The notes under the pieces are model-generated. The model was not told the DNA's origin. It saw only the letters and a program-made list of their open reading frames with translations, and ran no database searches. Below are positions 6,476-15,601 of a stretch of 15,601 nt of DNA, piece by piece. Origin of the DNA: STC-113 sp964618565 (lineage in GTDB: Bacteria; Patescibacteriota; Gracilibacteria; BD1-5; UBA2023). Position 1 is the first letter of the stretch. Each line of letters opens with the position of its first letter. The position numbers were made by a program, and so were the translations under genes. The stretch covers positions 1 to 15,601 of the forward strand of contig CAZUBA010000037.1 in NCBI GenBank assembly GCA_964618565.1. Direction: 5' to 3'.

Positions 6476-6498
6476 ATTTGAATTACAATAGACTATTA

Positions 6499-7581
6499 AT
6501 GGCATTAATAAGTAAAAAAATAAAAGTGGTAGATTTATTTTGTGGTATCGGATGAATAACTCGCTGATTTGTTGATGAGGGCTTTAAGGTGATTGCAGGT
6601 ATTGATTTCGTTGAATCTTGCAGGTATTGATATGAGAAAAACAATAATTGAGCTCAATTTATCCATAAGGACATAAGAGATTTTAGCGGAGAAGAATTAA
6701 GCAATCTTTATAAAGAAGATTGTGATATAAAAATATTGATTTGATGTGCGCCATGTCAGCCATTCTCTTGAATAAATACAAATAAAGTTGACTATTTTTT
6801 TAATTCAGAAAAAGCCAATACCAGAAGTCCTTTAGATAAATTTGCAAATTTAATAGAAATGACTCAGCCTCATATTGTATCAATGGAAAATGTTGCAAAT
6901 CTTGCAAATACTAAAAAATACCCAGCATTTAAGAATTTTCTTGATATACTTGCCAAAAATTGATATGAAACCGACTACAAAATTATTGATACCAGTACAT
7001 ATTGAATACCTCAAAAAAGGAAAAGACTAGTTTTATTGGCCTCTAAATTAGGAAAAATAAAATTAATTGATCCAACGCATAAAAATCCAATAACTTTAAG
7101 AGAAGCCATTTGACATCTTCCCAGTATCTGAATAGGAGAAATACATCCAAGCGATCCATATCATAGAGCCCAAGAAATGAGCAATCTAAACAAAGAAAGA
7201 ATCAAATATATACCAAAAAATTGATGAAATTTAAAGTGAGCTCCTGATTATCTCATACCAGAATGCCATAAGAAAGCCAGTTGAAAGACATACAGTAGCA
7301 GTGTATATGCAAGAATGAAATGGGACGAACCATCACCAACTCTAACCACACAGTGTCTTTGAATTTGAAATTGAAGATATTGACACCCAGAACAAGACAG
7401 GGCAATCTCACTAAGGGAAGCGGCAATGATACAAACCTTTCCTCAGGATTATGAATTTGTTGAAGATACATCTAATTACTGTCTTCAGAAGGTTGTTAAA
7501 TATATTGGAAATGCTGTTCCAGTTAAGCTATGACAAGTAATAGCAAAGAGCATAAAAAATCATATTGAAGCATTGCCTTAA
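6499..7581 (+). CDS. DNA (cytosine-5) methyltransferase
   Basis: 360 aa from ATG 6499 to TAA. It transfers a methyl group from S-adenosylmethionine to C5 of cytosine in a specific DNA site. All main m5C motifs are in order: I, DLFCGIGG (12-19); IV, GCAPCQPFSG, with the catalytic Cys at about 85; VI, ENV (about 129-131); VIII, QKRKRLVLLAS (about 171-181); a target-recognition stretch; IX, RMKWDEPSPTLTTQ; and X, YIGNAVPVKLG near the end. I count 19 of 27 glycines encoded by TGA, including one in motif I and the Gly before motif IV. The length is normal for a single-domain enzyme. It is first in a five-gene operon, so it probably protects host DNA for the adjoining Z1 module. No Shine-Dalgarno is visible. 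The recognition site cannot be read from sequence. Confidence 0.95.
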
Positions 7582-7599
7582 TTTTTTAATTATTTAGTC

Positions 7600-9615
7600 A
7601 TGATTTTAAAAACCGATTGATCAATTTTAAAATGAACATTATATAAAATCGTTGGTATTGAAGAAAAAATTAATCCAAAAAAATTAACACAAGACGCTGT
7701 TGATATTTTAAATGAGGCAAATGAATTAATGAAAAACAATCTTAATAGGAATGAGAATAAAATTTGATTGGTTTATTGAAAAGTTCAAAGTTGAAAAACA
7801 AATGCAATGATTGCCTCGACTGCCCTTGCTTTTGATAATTGATATAAGATTGCAATTATATTGACATCAAACAATACCGAGCTTGTAACTCAAACCAGAG
7901 ACAGGTTCAGTGATAAAGTATTTTGAGTAGAATATTTTATAGAAACACTCGTATATCAAGAAGTAAAAAATTCAACAAGTTCTCATATTGCACTAAAGGA
8001 TGATGATAGTAGATTAATTTTAATTGTTCCAAAAGGTGCTCCTGCACTTGAGACAATAATACATTTTTTGTCTACACTTGAATGAAGCTGATATAAAACA
8101 ATCATATTTGATGATGAATGAGATAACTATAGTTTGGATAATAATCGTAGCGAAAGAGATGAAGAAGAAGACTTGCCACCAACTAGAATTAATGAATTAA
8201 TATTTGCAAGATTAAGAAACAAAGTTAATCATATCTTAGTTAGTGTTACTTGAACTCCTCAGTGAGTGCTTCTAGAATGAACTAATCAATCATTATGATT
8301 TAAATATCTGCTTGAACCAGGAGACACGTATGTATGATGAGAAACTTTTTTTAAGGAAGAAGATATATATGATAATCCATATATGAATTGCATTGATCCT
8401 GATGAGGTAATTGAGATATATGAAAAGGCAGTAATTGCTCCATGACTTAAAGACGCACTTTTAACTTTTTATACTGTAGCAACTCTATTTAATTTTGAAC
8501 ATTCTGATAAATTTGCAGATTTTTTATGCCATCCTAATTTAAAAGTTGATTATCATAAAAGTTTTAAGATGGCAATTTATGTTTTTCATCATGAAATAAT
8601 GAGTTGAATATTGAATGAGGATACTTGAATTATTAATACATTCAGATGATATTTTGATAAATTAAAATTGAAAGAATGACATTTATACTTTGATCAATTT
8701 CTTAAATTATTAAAACAGACTATATTAAAAACTAAAATTATTCAACTTAATGCACAACAGAAGGATTCTAAGTTAAGTTGAAGACATCATATTATGATTT
8801 GATGAAATATCCTATGACGTTGAGTAACTATTGAAAATATGCTTGTGATGTATTATTGACGTAATGCTAAGACAACTAATATGGATACTTTATATCAACA
8901 TGCTAGAATGTTCTGATATAGAAAAAATCTTCTTAAATATATGAAAATATATATGCCAGAAGACGTGTATGAAAAGTTCCATTTTACATATGAAACTGAT
9001 GAATGGCTTAGGGATATGGTTAGAGTTAATCCTAAAAACGATTTTCCTATAAAATTTTTTAATAAAAATTGATCACTTAGATTTACCCGTCCTCAAATAG
9101 AATCAAAATCTTTCTTATCAAATATCTTTATTCCAAGAAGACAATTCTACCCAAACTTTATATCTGAAGAAAATCATATTCAGAATGCTAAGTATTATTT
9201 AGAAATTGAAAATACTTTAAAAAGTGTATCTCCAATTGAAGATTTTGAAAATTGAGTACTAGTTAACAATGAAGTAATTAATAATATCTTAAGGAAAATA
9301 ACTTCTTCTTCTACGAACCAATGGAAAGGAGAACAACCAATAGATATATTATTATGATTATTAGCAGATGAGACTGATAAAAATATTTGTGTGTACATCA
9401 ATAAGGCAGAGACTCGTACATGGAAACAATGAGCTATATGAACAGGTACCTTAGATTGAAGTAAAGTGGATTTAATTAGAAAAGAATGACATATAGGATT
9501 ATGTTTCTCAAGTTTTGCATATAAGGATAATCAAGAATTATGAAAACTATGGTATCCAACGATAGTTTTTCCAGAAAGGTATGACACTTTATGAAAAGTA
9601 TATATCGTTAAATAA
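7600..9615 (+). CDS. Z1-domain ATPase (helicase-like restriction component)
   Basis: 671 aa from ATG 7600 to TAA. A P-loop GKVQSGKT (60-67) is followed by a Walker B IIFDDEGDN (168-176) and SVTGTPQ (215-221). The diagnostic Z1 block GGNILGRGVTIENM...DTLYQHARMFGYR (401-441) replaces the C-terminal helicase motifs of superfamily 2. Both glycines of the P-loop are TGA codons. Z1 proteins are proposed ATP-driven DNA translocases or helicases in restriction systems that also carry a 5mC methyltransferase, a MORC-like Hsp90-type ATPase and nucleases. Here the methyltransferase is present, 18 nt upstream, but no MORC ATPase is seen. The C-terminal third (about 460-671) has no motif I recognise. The next gene follows after 7 nt, indicating coupled expression. 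Confidence 0.9.
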
Positions 9616-9622
9616 TAAAAAT

Positions 9623-10603
9623 ATGCAACTATTTTCAAAGAGATATTTATGAGATTTTAAATCACCACAAAAAACATTATTAAATAGATTAAGAATACAA
9701 ATTTTGCATTGTATTAAAAACTGATATCTTGAAAATTTTATTATAGTAAATGATTATATAAAGGATGATAATTATTTACATGAAAAAACTATATCAAATA
9801 TTTTCTTATGAGAATTATGATATGATGTTGTTAAATATTTTGATGTTAGATTGTTTGATAAGATTATTTTTAATGTTGAAGATGAGTCAGAGAAGGATTT
9901 AGATAATAAATTATTCTTTGATATTATTGAATTGCTAATAATATTTTGTAAATCAGATAAAAGAAAAGATTTTATAGAAAGACTTAAAAATGCTTTTGAT
10001 GAGGAATGAGGAGGATATTCAGTACATTGACATCTTATTGTTAAAAATATATGAGAAAGTCTTGAGTACTCAGCAAGTTTAATAAAAGATAAAAAACTTT
10101 GAACTAAATTAATTGCATATTATGAGAATGAAAAAAATAAGCCTGATTACCAATATTTAGCTAAGGTAAGTGCAGAAATCTTACAGTATATAACCAGTGC
10201 AGAAACTGATAAAACTGATACAAAGAAAGTGGCAGAATATCTATATAAGAAAGTGGCAGAAAAATGGTCAACAGAAAAGACGGATGATGTTTGAATTATG
10301 CTTTCTACTTCTTCTCAATTAGCAAAAAAATATAATAATCAAACTTACAATGTAAGACACACTGATAAATATTGCATAGATGTTAAAAATCCAAGTATAT
10401 ATAAATATATTGCAAATAATAATATGGCTTTAGTAGAGCTTATTATTTCTTCTTTACCAGAAGATTATATTGCACCATGAGATCCAGAAGAAGTTAAAGG
10501 ACTTCTTTTATCTAAATACTGATATGATAGAAAAATATGATGGTCAGTTTGAAAAATTAAAGAAGAAGTTGAGGAGATAAATATTGAAGATATACCTTTT
10601 TAA
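9623..10603 (+). CDS. Unrecognised protein in restriction operon (326 aa)
   Basis: 326 aa from ATG 9623 to TAA, with TGA glycines throughout. It is soluble, with no signal or membrane segment. The N-terminal part (about 1-125) looks helical. A Gly-rich turn, EEGGGYSVHGHL (about 126-137), precedes a helical region. Near residues 230-280, SSQLAKKYNNQTYNVRHTDKY followed by YKYIANNNMALVEL faintly recalls the C-terminal domains of abortive-infection proteins (an R-x-T pattern and a hydrophobic helix), but I would not assign it. No PD-(D/E)XK, HNH, Hsp90 or P-loop motif is evident. It is held between the Z1 gene (7 nt) and the type III mod gene (20 nt). Its position suggests a partner of the Z1 ATPase, perhaps a specificity, nuclease or effector subunit; this is inference from context. 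Confidence 0.75.
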
Positions 10604-10623
10604 TTAACTAATTTATAAATAAA

Positions 10624-12240
10624 GTGTCTACACAAAAATTGCAACTTACATGGATCTGAAAAGATAGAAGAATTAAATTAGAGCCAAGGATACTTATTGA
10701 AGACAAAGATAAAACTTATTGAGATCCTGATTCAGGAAATATGCTGATTCACTGAGACAATCTTCTTGCCCTTAAGGCTTTAGAACAAGAATATACAGGT
10801 AAAATCAAATGTATATACATAGATCCGCCATACAATACAGGTAATGCGTTTGAACATTATGATGATTGATTAGAGCACTCTGAATGGCTAAATTTAATGA
10901 AGCCACGAATCGATATATTGAGAAGATTACTTGCAGATGATGGTAGTATTTGGATTTCCATAGATGATGATGAATCTCATTATTTAAAAGTTTTATGTGA
11001 TGAAATTTTTTGAAGAAAAAATTTTGTATCAAATGTTATATGGGAAAAAAAACATACTAGGAGTAATGATGCTAAATGGCTAAGTGATAATCATGATCAT
11101 ATCTTGGTTTATGCAAAAAATAAAGAGATATGGAGACCTTTTATGTTACCAAGAACAGAGGAGATGAATTCGTCTTATAAAAATCCAGATAATGATCCAA
11201 GATGACCTTGGATGTCTCAACCCATCCAAGTTAAAACACCTTCGGAAGCGTATATTTACGAAATATCAAATCCTGCATGAGAAACATTTCTTCCCCCTAA
11301 ATGAAGGAGTTGGCAATTTTGACTTAAGAGATACAATGAATTGGTTGTCGATAACAGAATTTGGTTCTGAGGGAAATGAACTAATGTACCAAGAATAAAA
11401 AAATTTCTTACAGATGTGCAGGATGGGCTTGTACCTTTAACAATATGGTATAGGACAGAAGTTTGAGATAATCAAGAAGCAAAAATGGAAGTAAAACAAG
11501 TTAATGAAGATGCCCCCTTTGCCACTCCTAAGCCAGAAAGGTTAATACAAAGAGTGCTTTCTTTATCTACAAAAGAATGAGATATTGTTTTAGATTCATT
11601 TCTTTGATCATGAACAACATCGGCAGTGGCACATAAAATGTGAAGAAAATGGATATGAATTGAGATGTGAAATCATGCATATACTCATTGTAAAGTAAGA
11701 TTAGATAAAGTGGTGAATTGAGAAGATAAATGAGGTATCACAGAATCAGTATGATGGATTGATTGAGGAGGATATAAGTTCTATGAACTTGGACCTTCTC
11801 TACTTGCAAGAGATGAACACTGAAGATATATTATTAATCCTAATATGAATGGTGAGATGCTCACAAGAGCATTATGTAAAATTGAGAATTTCAAGTACAT
11901 GCCTAAAGATTGAGACCTTATAAAGCATTGATTTTCTACTGAGAAAGATTTCCTACATGTTACAACCAGAATGATAGATCAAGAGACAATTGAGAGAATA
12001 GCTTCAAAGAATCTATCTGAGGATGAGAGCCTTTTAATTATGTCTAAAACAATTGAGAAGTGACTCAGACTTCCTCCTAATATACAAGTTAAAAAAATTC
12101 CTAATGAGATTTTTAGAAAGTATGAATATGCAAAGGATGATTATAGTCTACCCATACTTTCAGAAACAAGAGAAAAGCTTATTGATTTAAAAATACTAAT
12201 TAACGATTTACCTTATAATCAAACAGAAACATGAGATTAA
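10624..12240 (+). CDS. mod: Type III restriction-modification DNA methyltransferase (Mod, N6-adenine)
   Basis: 538 aa from GTG 10624 to TAA. An in-frame TAA at 10609 limits the start, and the first in-frame ATG would fall just before HGDNLLAL, cutting the conserved N-terminus. Motif order is that of beta-class amino-methyltransferases: catalytic IDPPYNTG (66-73), then the AdoMet-binding LDSFLGSGTT (323-332) in the second half. A variable target-recognition region lies between them. Both glycines of FLGSGTT are TGA codons. The protein should methylate adenine on one strand of a short asymmetric site and, bound to Res, provide recognition. Its last 10 nt overlap the start of res, the usual translational coupling of type III pairs. 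The length fits the family. The specificity is not predictable from sequence. Confidence 0.92.
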
Positions 12241-14981
12241 AAGAGGAATTATCTTTGATTACTACATCAAAGCTCAATAATATTTACTCTCGTTTCTCTC
12301 TTCGGACTCCACAAAAAGAAGCTTTAGAAGTTCTGGCTTTCATTATAGAAACAATTTGATTAGATGATAACACTCCATTACCAGAAAACTTATCGAGGAT
12401 AAAGGAGATATCTAAATGATTCAATGATTTTCATTTTGATTTTCCTTCATTTTGTTTCGCATTGGCTACTTGAGTTGGTAAGACAAGGCTAATGTGAGCT
12501 ATGATATATTTTCTGCATAAAACAAAGGGTTACAATAACTTTTTTGTTTTAGCCCCTAATCTTACAATATATGAAAAGCTAATCAAAGATTTTACATATT
12601 GAAGTGATAAATATGTTTTTAAGTGAATATGAGAATTTGACTGATCCAATCCTAAGATAGTTGATGGCAACAATTATTCACAGATAAACATCAATGATTC
12701 AGTTCAAGAATTAGACTTCGTTGAATTCTGAAATGAAGTTACCATAAATATTTTTAATATTTCAAAGTTTAATTCAAAGTCAGAGAATACAAGGCTTAGA
12801 AGTTTGTCTGAATATATAGGTAAAAGTTACTTTGATTATTTGAAATCATTACCGGACCTGGTTGTCCTAATGGATGAGAGTCATAGATATAGGGCAGATA
12901 GTTCTTCATCAGCAATAAATGAATTAAATCCAGTCTTATGACTAGAATTTACAGCTACTCCAAACTTCAATTGAAAAAAATGATTAACTAAATTTGAGAA
13001 TATTGCTTACCAATATAACCTTGCTAATGCGATAAAAGATTGATATGTAAAAGTTCCAGCAGTCGCAACAAGAAGGAATTTTGATATAACATTATCAGAT
13101 GAAGAGAAGGATTTTATTAAGTTGCAAGATTGAATATATCTTCACGAAAATACTAAAATTGATCTTGAACTATATGCAAGCAATAGATGAGTTAAATTAG
13201 TGAAGCCATTTGTAATGATAAGTACAATAGATCAAAAACACGCAGATGCCATAGAGGAGATTATCAAATCAGAAAGGTTTTTTGGATGACAATACAAAGA
13301 TAAGGTGATTAAGATATATAGTTGATCAAAGGCAGAAGACAAAGATGAGGCAATAAGAAAACTACTTGAAGTTGAACGCTATGATAATCCCGTAGAAATC
13401 GTCGTTCAGGTTATGATGTTGAAGGAGTGATGGGATGTTAATAATTTATATACAATCGTTCCCCTGAGAGCATTTGCTGCAGAAATTTTAACTGAACAAA
13501 CAATATGAAGATGATTGCGTTTGCCATACTGACAAAAAACCTGAGATGAATCAGTTGATAGGCTTACAATAGTAGCTCATGACGCATTTCAAAAGATTGT
13601 TGATATAGCTAATAATCCAAATTCATTAATCAAGAATATAATCAATTTAGATGATAGAACATGATTTCTGAAGTCAAAACAACTAGTTCTTAATACAAAT
13701 GTTTATGATGACATTAATGAGTTAACGAAGACTAGCTCAGATATATCAGACATCATACAATCTTGAGAATTAAATAAAGATGAGGTAGTTGATGTATTAA
13801 ATCAAATTCATAGTAATATTATAGAAGCTGTAAAGCATTATGAGTCATTTGATTCTTCAGAAAAGTTACAAAGCAACGAAGTTCATGATAAAATCATAGA
13901 AGAAGTTAGATATAAGATCGTATCCAAATCAAAATATGCAGACAAATTATCTTCTCTTTGAAAAATAAGTGAAGAATCTTTAACGCTTATGTCTGAACAA
14001 GCTACTATAATATTTTTAGAAGACTTTGTTTCTAAATGAATTGACATACCAGAAGTACAATATAATTATTGACCATCTTCAGTTGAATTTGATACGAATT
14101 TTCTGGTTGACTGTTCTTTTATTGATAAGATTAGGATACAAGATTCACAAATAGTAGTCCAAGACCTTTCTTCTAATGAAAGAAAAACTTATGATAGACC
14201 ACAAATTTTAAATTATGAATGAACTATAGAAGATTATCTCTTGGATGCAATCCTTCAGATTGATGAACTTGATTATGAAACCTACAGTGATTTTATCTAC
14301 AATAACGTTAATGAAGTAATTTTGATGCTAAGGGATAAGTTTCCTTGAGAATCTGACGAAATTTTATTATCTACTATTGCATGATTAAAGCTGTATATAT
14401 ATAAAAATATAGAGAGTCAATTACGTTCAGAGAAGGTTATGCAAATTCATAAAACAGATCCTAAAATTGAGCTAATCAGATGATTCAGAACTTTAAAAGC
14501 AATTGATTTTGATGCTTATATAGATTGATGAATATTAGATTTTCATTCAACTTGATTTGAAAAAACTGCCATTAGAAATTATGTGTTCAGATGATTTAGA
14601 AAATGCATAAGCAAATATGTTAAATTTGATTCAGATACCGAAAGAAGGTTCTCTTCTGTATTAGAGAATTGATGAAATATAATCAAATGGATGAAACCAC
14701 CTTCTTGAAGCTTTAAAATACTTTATAGGATTGAAAATGATTCAGCAGAATATCTTCCTGATTTTGTAGTTGAGACACTAGATAAAAAATATATTATTGA
14801 AATAAAAGCCTCTAATGAGGTTGATGATAAGATTGTATTGGCCAAAGCTGAAGCTGCAAAGAAATGGTGCAGTGATGTTAATCGTCTTATTTCTTGAAAA
14901 GAATGGAGCTATCTACTACTTCCACATGATATCATAACTGAAGATAAGACTTTGGATTATCTAATTAACCTAATTTCTTAG
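12231..14981 (+). CDS. res: Type III restriction enzyme, helicase-nuclease subunit (Res)
   Basis: 916 aa from ATG 12231, inside the end of mod, to TAG. The superfamily 2 motor is complete: motif I, ATGVGKT (79-85, one glycine as TGA); motif II, LMDESHRY (213-220); motif III, FTATPN (240-245); and the C-terminal block MLKEGWDVNNLY...EQTIGRGLRLPYG (about 400-440). Near residue 842 is a PD-(D/E)XK nuclease, with YLPDFVVE and, about 14 residues on, IIEIKAS, giving the D...E-x-K triad. It needs Mod for site recognition, moves along DNA using ATP, and cuts beside paired inversely oriented sites. Nothing is missing, so the system looks active. It is the last gene of the operon; I see no strong terminator after it. 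Confidence 0.93.
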
Positions 14982-15000
14982 ATTATCAAAAACTCTAAAT

Positions 15001-15141
15001 CTACCACCCAGAAAAATCCAATATATGCCCATAATCCAACACCTCATTCAACAGGATTCATCACCAAGTTTGGCTAAATAATCCTTACAGCCATTTTCAA
15101 AAACTTCCCATCTTGTCGCATTCCTATTTAGCGAGAAGATA
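15001..15141 (-). pseudogene. Decayed copy of the 3' end of the neighbouring SLH-domain gene
   Basis: This segment aligns over its whole length with 15291-15431, the end of the intact SLH gene. Shared stretches on the plus strand include TCCAATATAT, CAGCCATTT, CATCTTGT and GCGAGAA. In the copy the frame is broken by several stops (TAG and TAA on the minus strand) and single-base shifts, and similarity stops abruptly to the right. It is therefore only the last third of a repeat domain, not a full gene. It may be the trace of a tandem SLH gene, or of an insertion event that duplicated the 3' end. Confidence 0.65.
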
Positions 15142-15174
15142 GACAAATCTATAATTATAAAAATTTACAATTTC

Positions 15175-15239
15175 GTTTACATCTTTTACCAAATGTAAAC
15201 AAAATTACTTATTCTGTTTACATCTCCGAAAATAAACAG
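15175..15239. repeat. GTTTACAT inverted and direct repeat cluster
   Basis: Three 8-bp GTTTACAT units in alternating orientation (plus, minus, plus), with starts 18 and 23 bases apart, plus an overlapping CTGTTTA/TAAACAG hairpin. It lies 3' of both converging genes. An operator is less likely in that position than RNA hairpins, but the regular units are noticeable. Confidence 0.5.
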
Positions 15240-15290
15240 CAATCTTTAAGTCCTCAACACAAAATCCTCAATAAAATAGATTTCGCATGA

Positions 15291-15601
15291 TTACAACCCC
15301 TCCAAAATATCCAATATATCCTGGAAATCGAATTCTCATTCTGTAGGACCGCTTTCTGCATTTGGCTTGATGATCCTGACAGCCATTTCAAAGACTTCTC
15401 ATCTTGTTGCATCTTTATTTGGCGAGAATGTGGCACCCCAATCAATAACCCCTAGCTTAAGGGCTTTGTCGGTTATATTCACTTGCCAAGGAATCGTGAC
15501 ATCTGTAAATGAGGTTGTAGTGGAAACTGCTCCGGTATTCATTTTTGCTGCATTCATAAGCATCGCGAGAGCTTCTGCTTTTGTGATTCTGTCTTCTGGG
15601 C
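15291..15601 (-). CDS. S-layer homology (SLH) domain protein, C-terminal part
   Basis: The gene enters from beyond the right edge; 103 codons are visible, ending at TAA 15291. DRITKAEALAMLMNAAKM followed by SFTDVTIPWQVNITDKALKLG and then SPNKDATRGEVFEMAVRII is the SLH pattern: R-x-E-A with a hydrophobic helix, F-x-D-V, a second helix with A..LG..., and a closing T-R-G-E segment (Gly by TGA). SLH domains usually anchor cell-surface proteins to secondary cell-wall polymers or the S-layer. The visible part holds one full repeat and the start of the next, followed by an acidic tail. Its N-terminus, signal peptide and any other domains are outside the window. It is convergent with the restriction operon. 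Confidence 0.8.

Larger units (their letters stand above)
14982..15290. other. Intergenic region with SLH remnant and GTTTACAT repeats
   Basis: This 309-base gap has no intact gene. It holds the decayed SLH-gene 3' end (about 15001-15141) and then an AT-rich part with three copies of GTTTACAT: 15175-15182, 15193-15200 inverted, and 15216-15223. The first two form a 26-base inverted repeat. The third sits in another hairpin, CTGTTTA/TAAACAG, at 15214-15239. These could be transcript-end structures for the converging res and SLH genes. Confidence 0.55.

Noticed and set aside
11192..11398. Plus-strand 68-aa open frame inside mod
   Set aside because: It is in a different frame from the Mod protein, which runs through this region without interruption and shows family similarity.
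12840..13040. Idea that Res might be a simple DEAD-box helicase without nuclease
   Set aside because: A PD...EIK nuclease core is present near residue 842, and the gene overlaps a type III mod.
7600..14981. Many short broken frames that look like pseudogenes under the standard code
   Set aside because: With TGA as glycine they join into five complete proteins with all family motifs, so the genes are intact and the breaks are an artefact of the code used.
15175..15223. GTTTACAT units as a short CRISPR-like array
   Set aside because: The units are only 8 bp, alternate in orientation, and have no equal-length spacers or cas genes nearby.

Overview
The window comes from a bacterium that reads UGA as glycine (genetic code 25, known from the candidate phyla Gracilibacteria and Absconditabacteria/SR1). 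Read with the standard code, almost every long gene breaks into short pieces. Read with TGA = Gly, they become full-length proteins with intact family motifs, and every gene ends at TAA or TAG. Many of the TGA codons sit on glycines of catalytic loops. The DNA is AT-rich, the genes are densely packed, and few starts have a recognisable Shine-Dalgarno sequence. I cannot choose between the two phyla from this sequence alone.

Left part (1-4122), all genes on the minus strand: a glycosyltransferase-like protein (194-1012), an EamA/DMT-type transporter (1166-2029), a small acidic protein (2211-2462) just downstream of a DUF1003-like membrane protein with a long heptad-repeat coiled coil (2479-3093), and a small antitoxin-like protein (3335-3562) followed by a RelE-like toxin cut short at a palindromic repeat (3246-3347). 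The spaces between these genes hold several dispersed palindromic repeats, including two copies of a REP-like element.

Middle part (4123-6498): a minus-strand gene (4123-5004) resembling the alpha-glutamyl/putrescinyl-thymine pyrophosphorylase family, DNA-glycosylase-like enzymes linked to hypermodified thymines in phage DNA. Divergent from it is a two-gene plus-strand cassette of unknown function (5090-5302 and 5324-6139). The cassette ends in a clear terminator and lies between two copies of a 20-bp direct repeat.

Right part (6499-14981): five plus-strand genes in one tight row, with gaps of 7-20 nt and one overlap. They are a DNA cytosine-5 methyltransferase, a Z1-domain ATPase, an unrecognised protein of 326 aa, and a complete type III restriction-modification pair (Mod adenine methyltransferase and Res helicase-nuclease). 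A sigma70-like promoter and a terminator-like hairpin precede the first gene. The arrangement joins the 5mC-methyltransferase/Z1 module, known from MORC/Z1-type restriction systems, to a type III system. No MORC/Hsp90-like ATPase is present, and an unknown protein sits in the middle. This is the best candidate in the window for an undescribed composite defence system.

Right edge: the C-terminal end of an S-layer-homology protein on the minus strand (15291-15601), with a decayed partial copy of its 3' end (about 15001-15141) between it and the defence operon.
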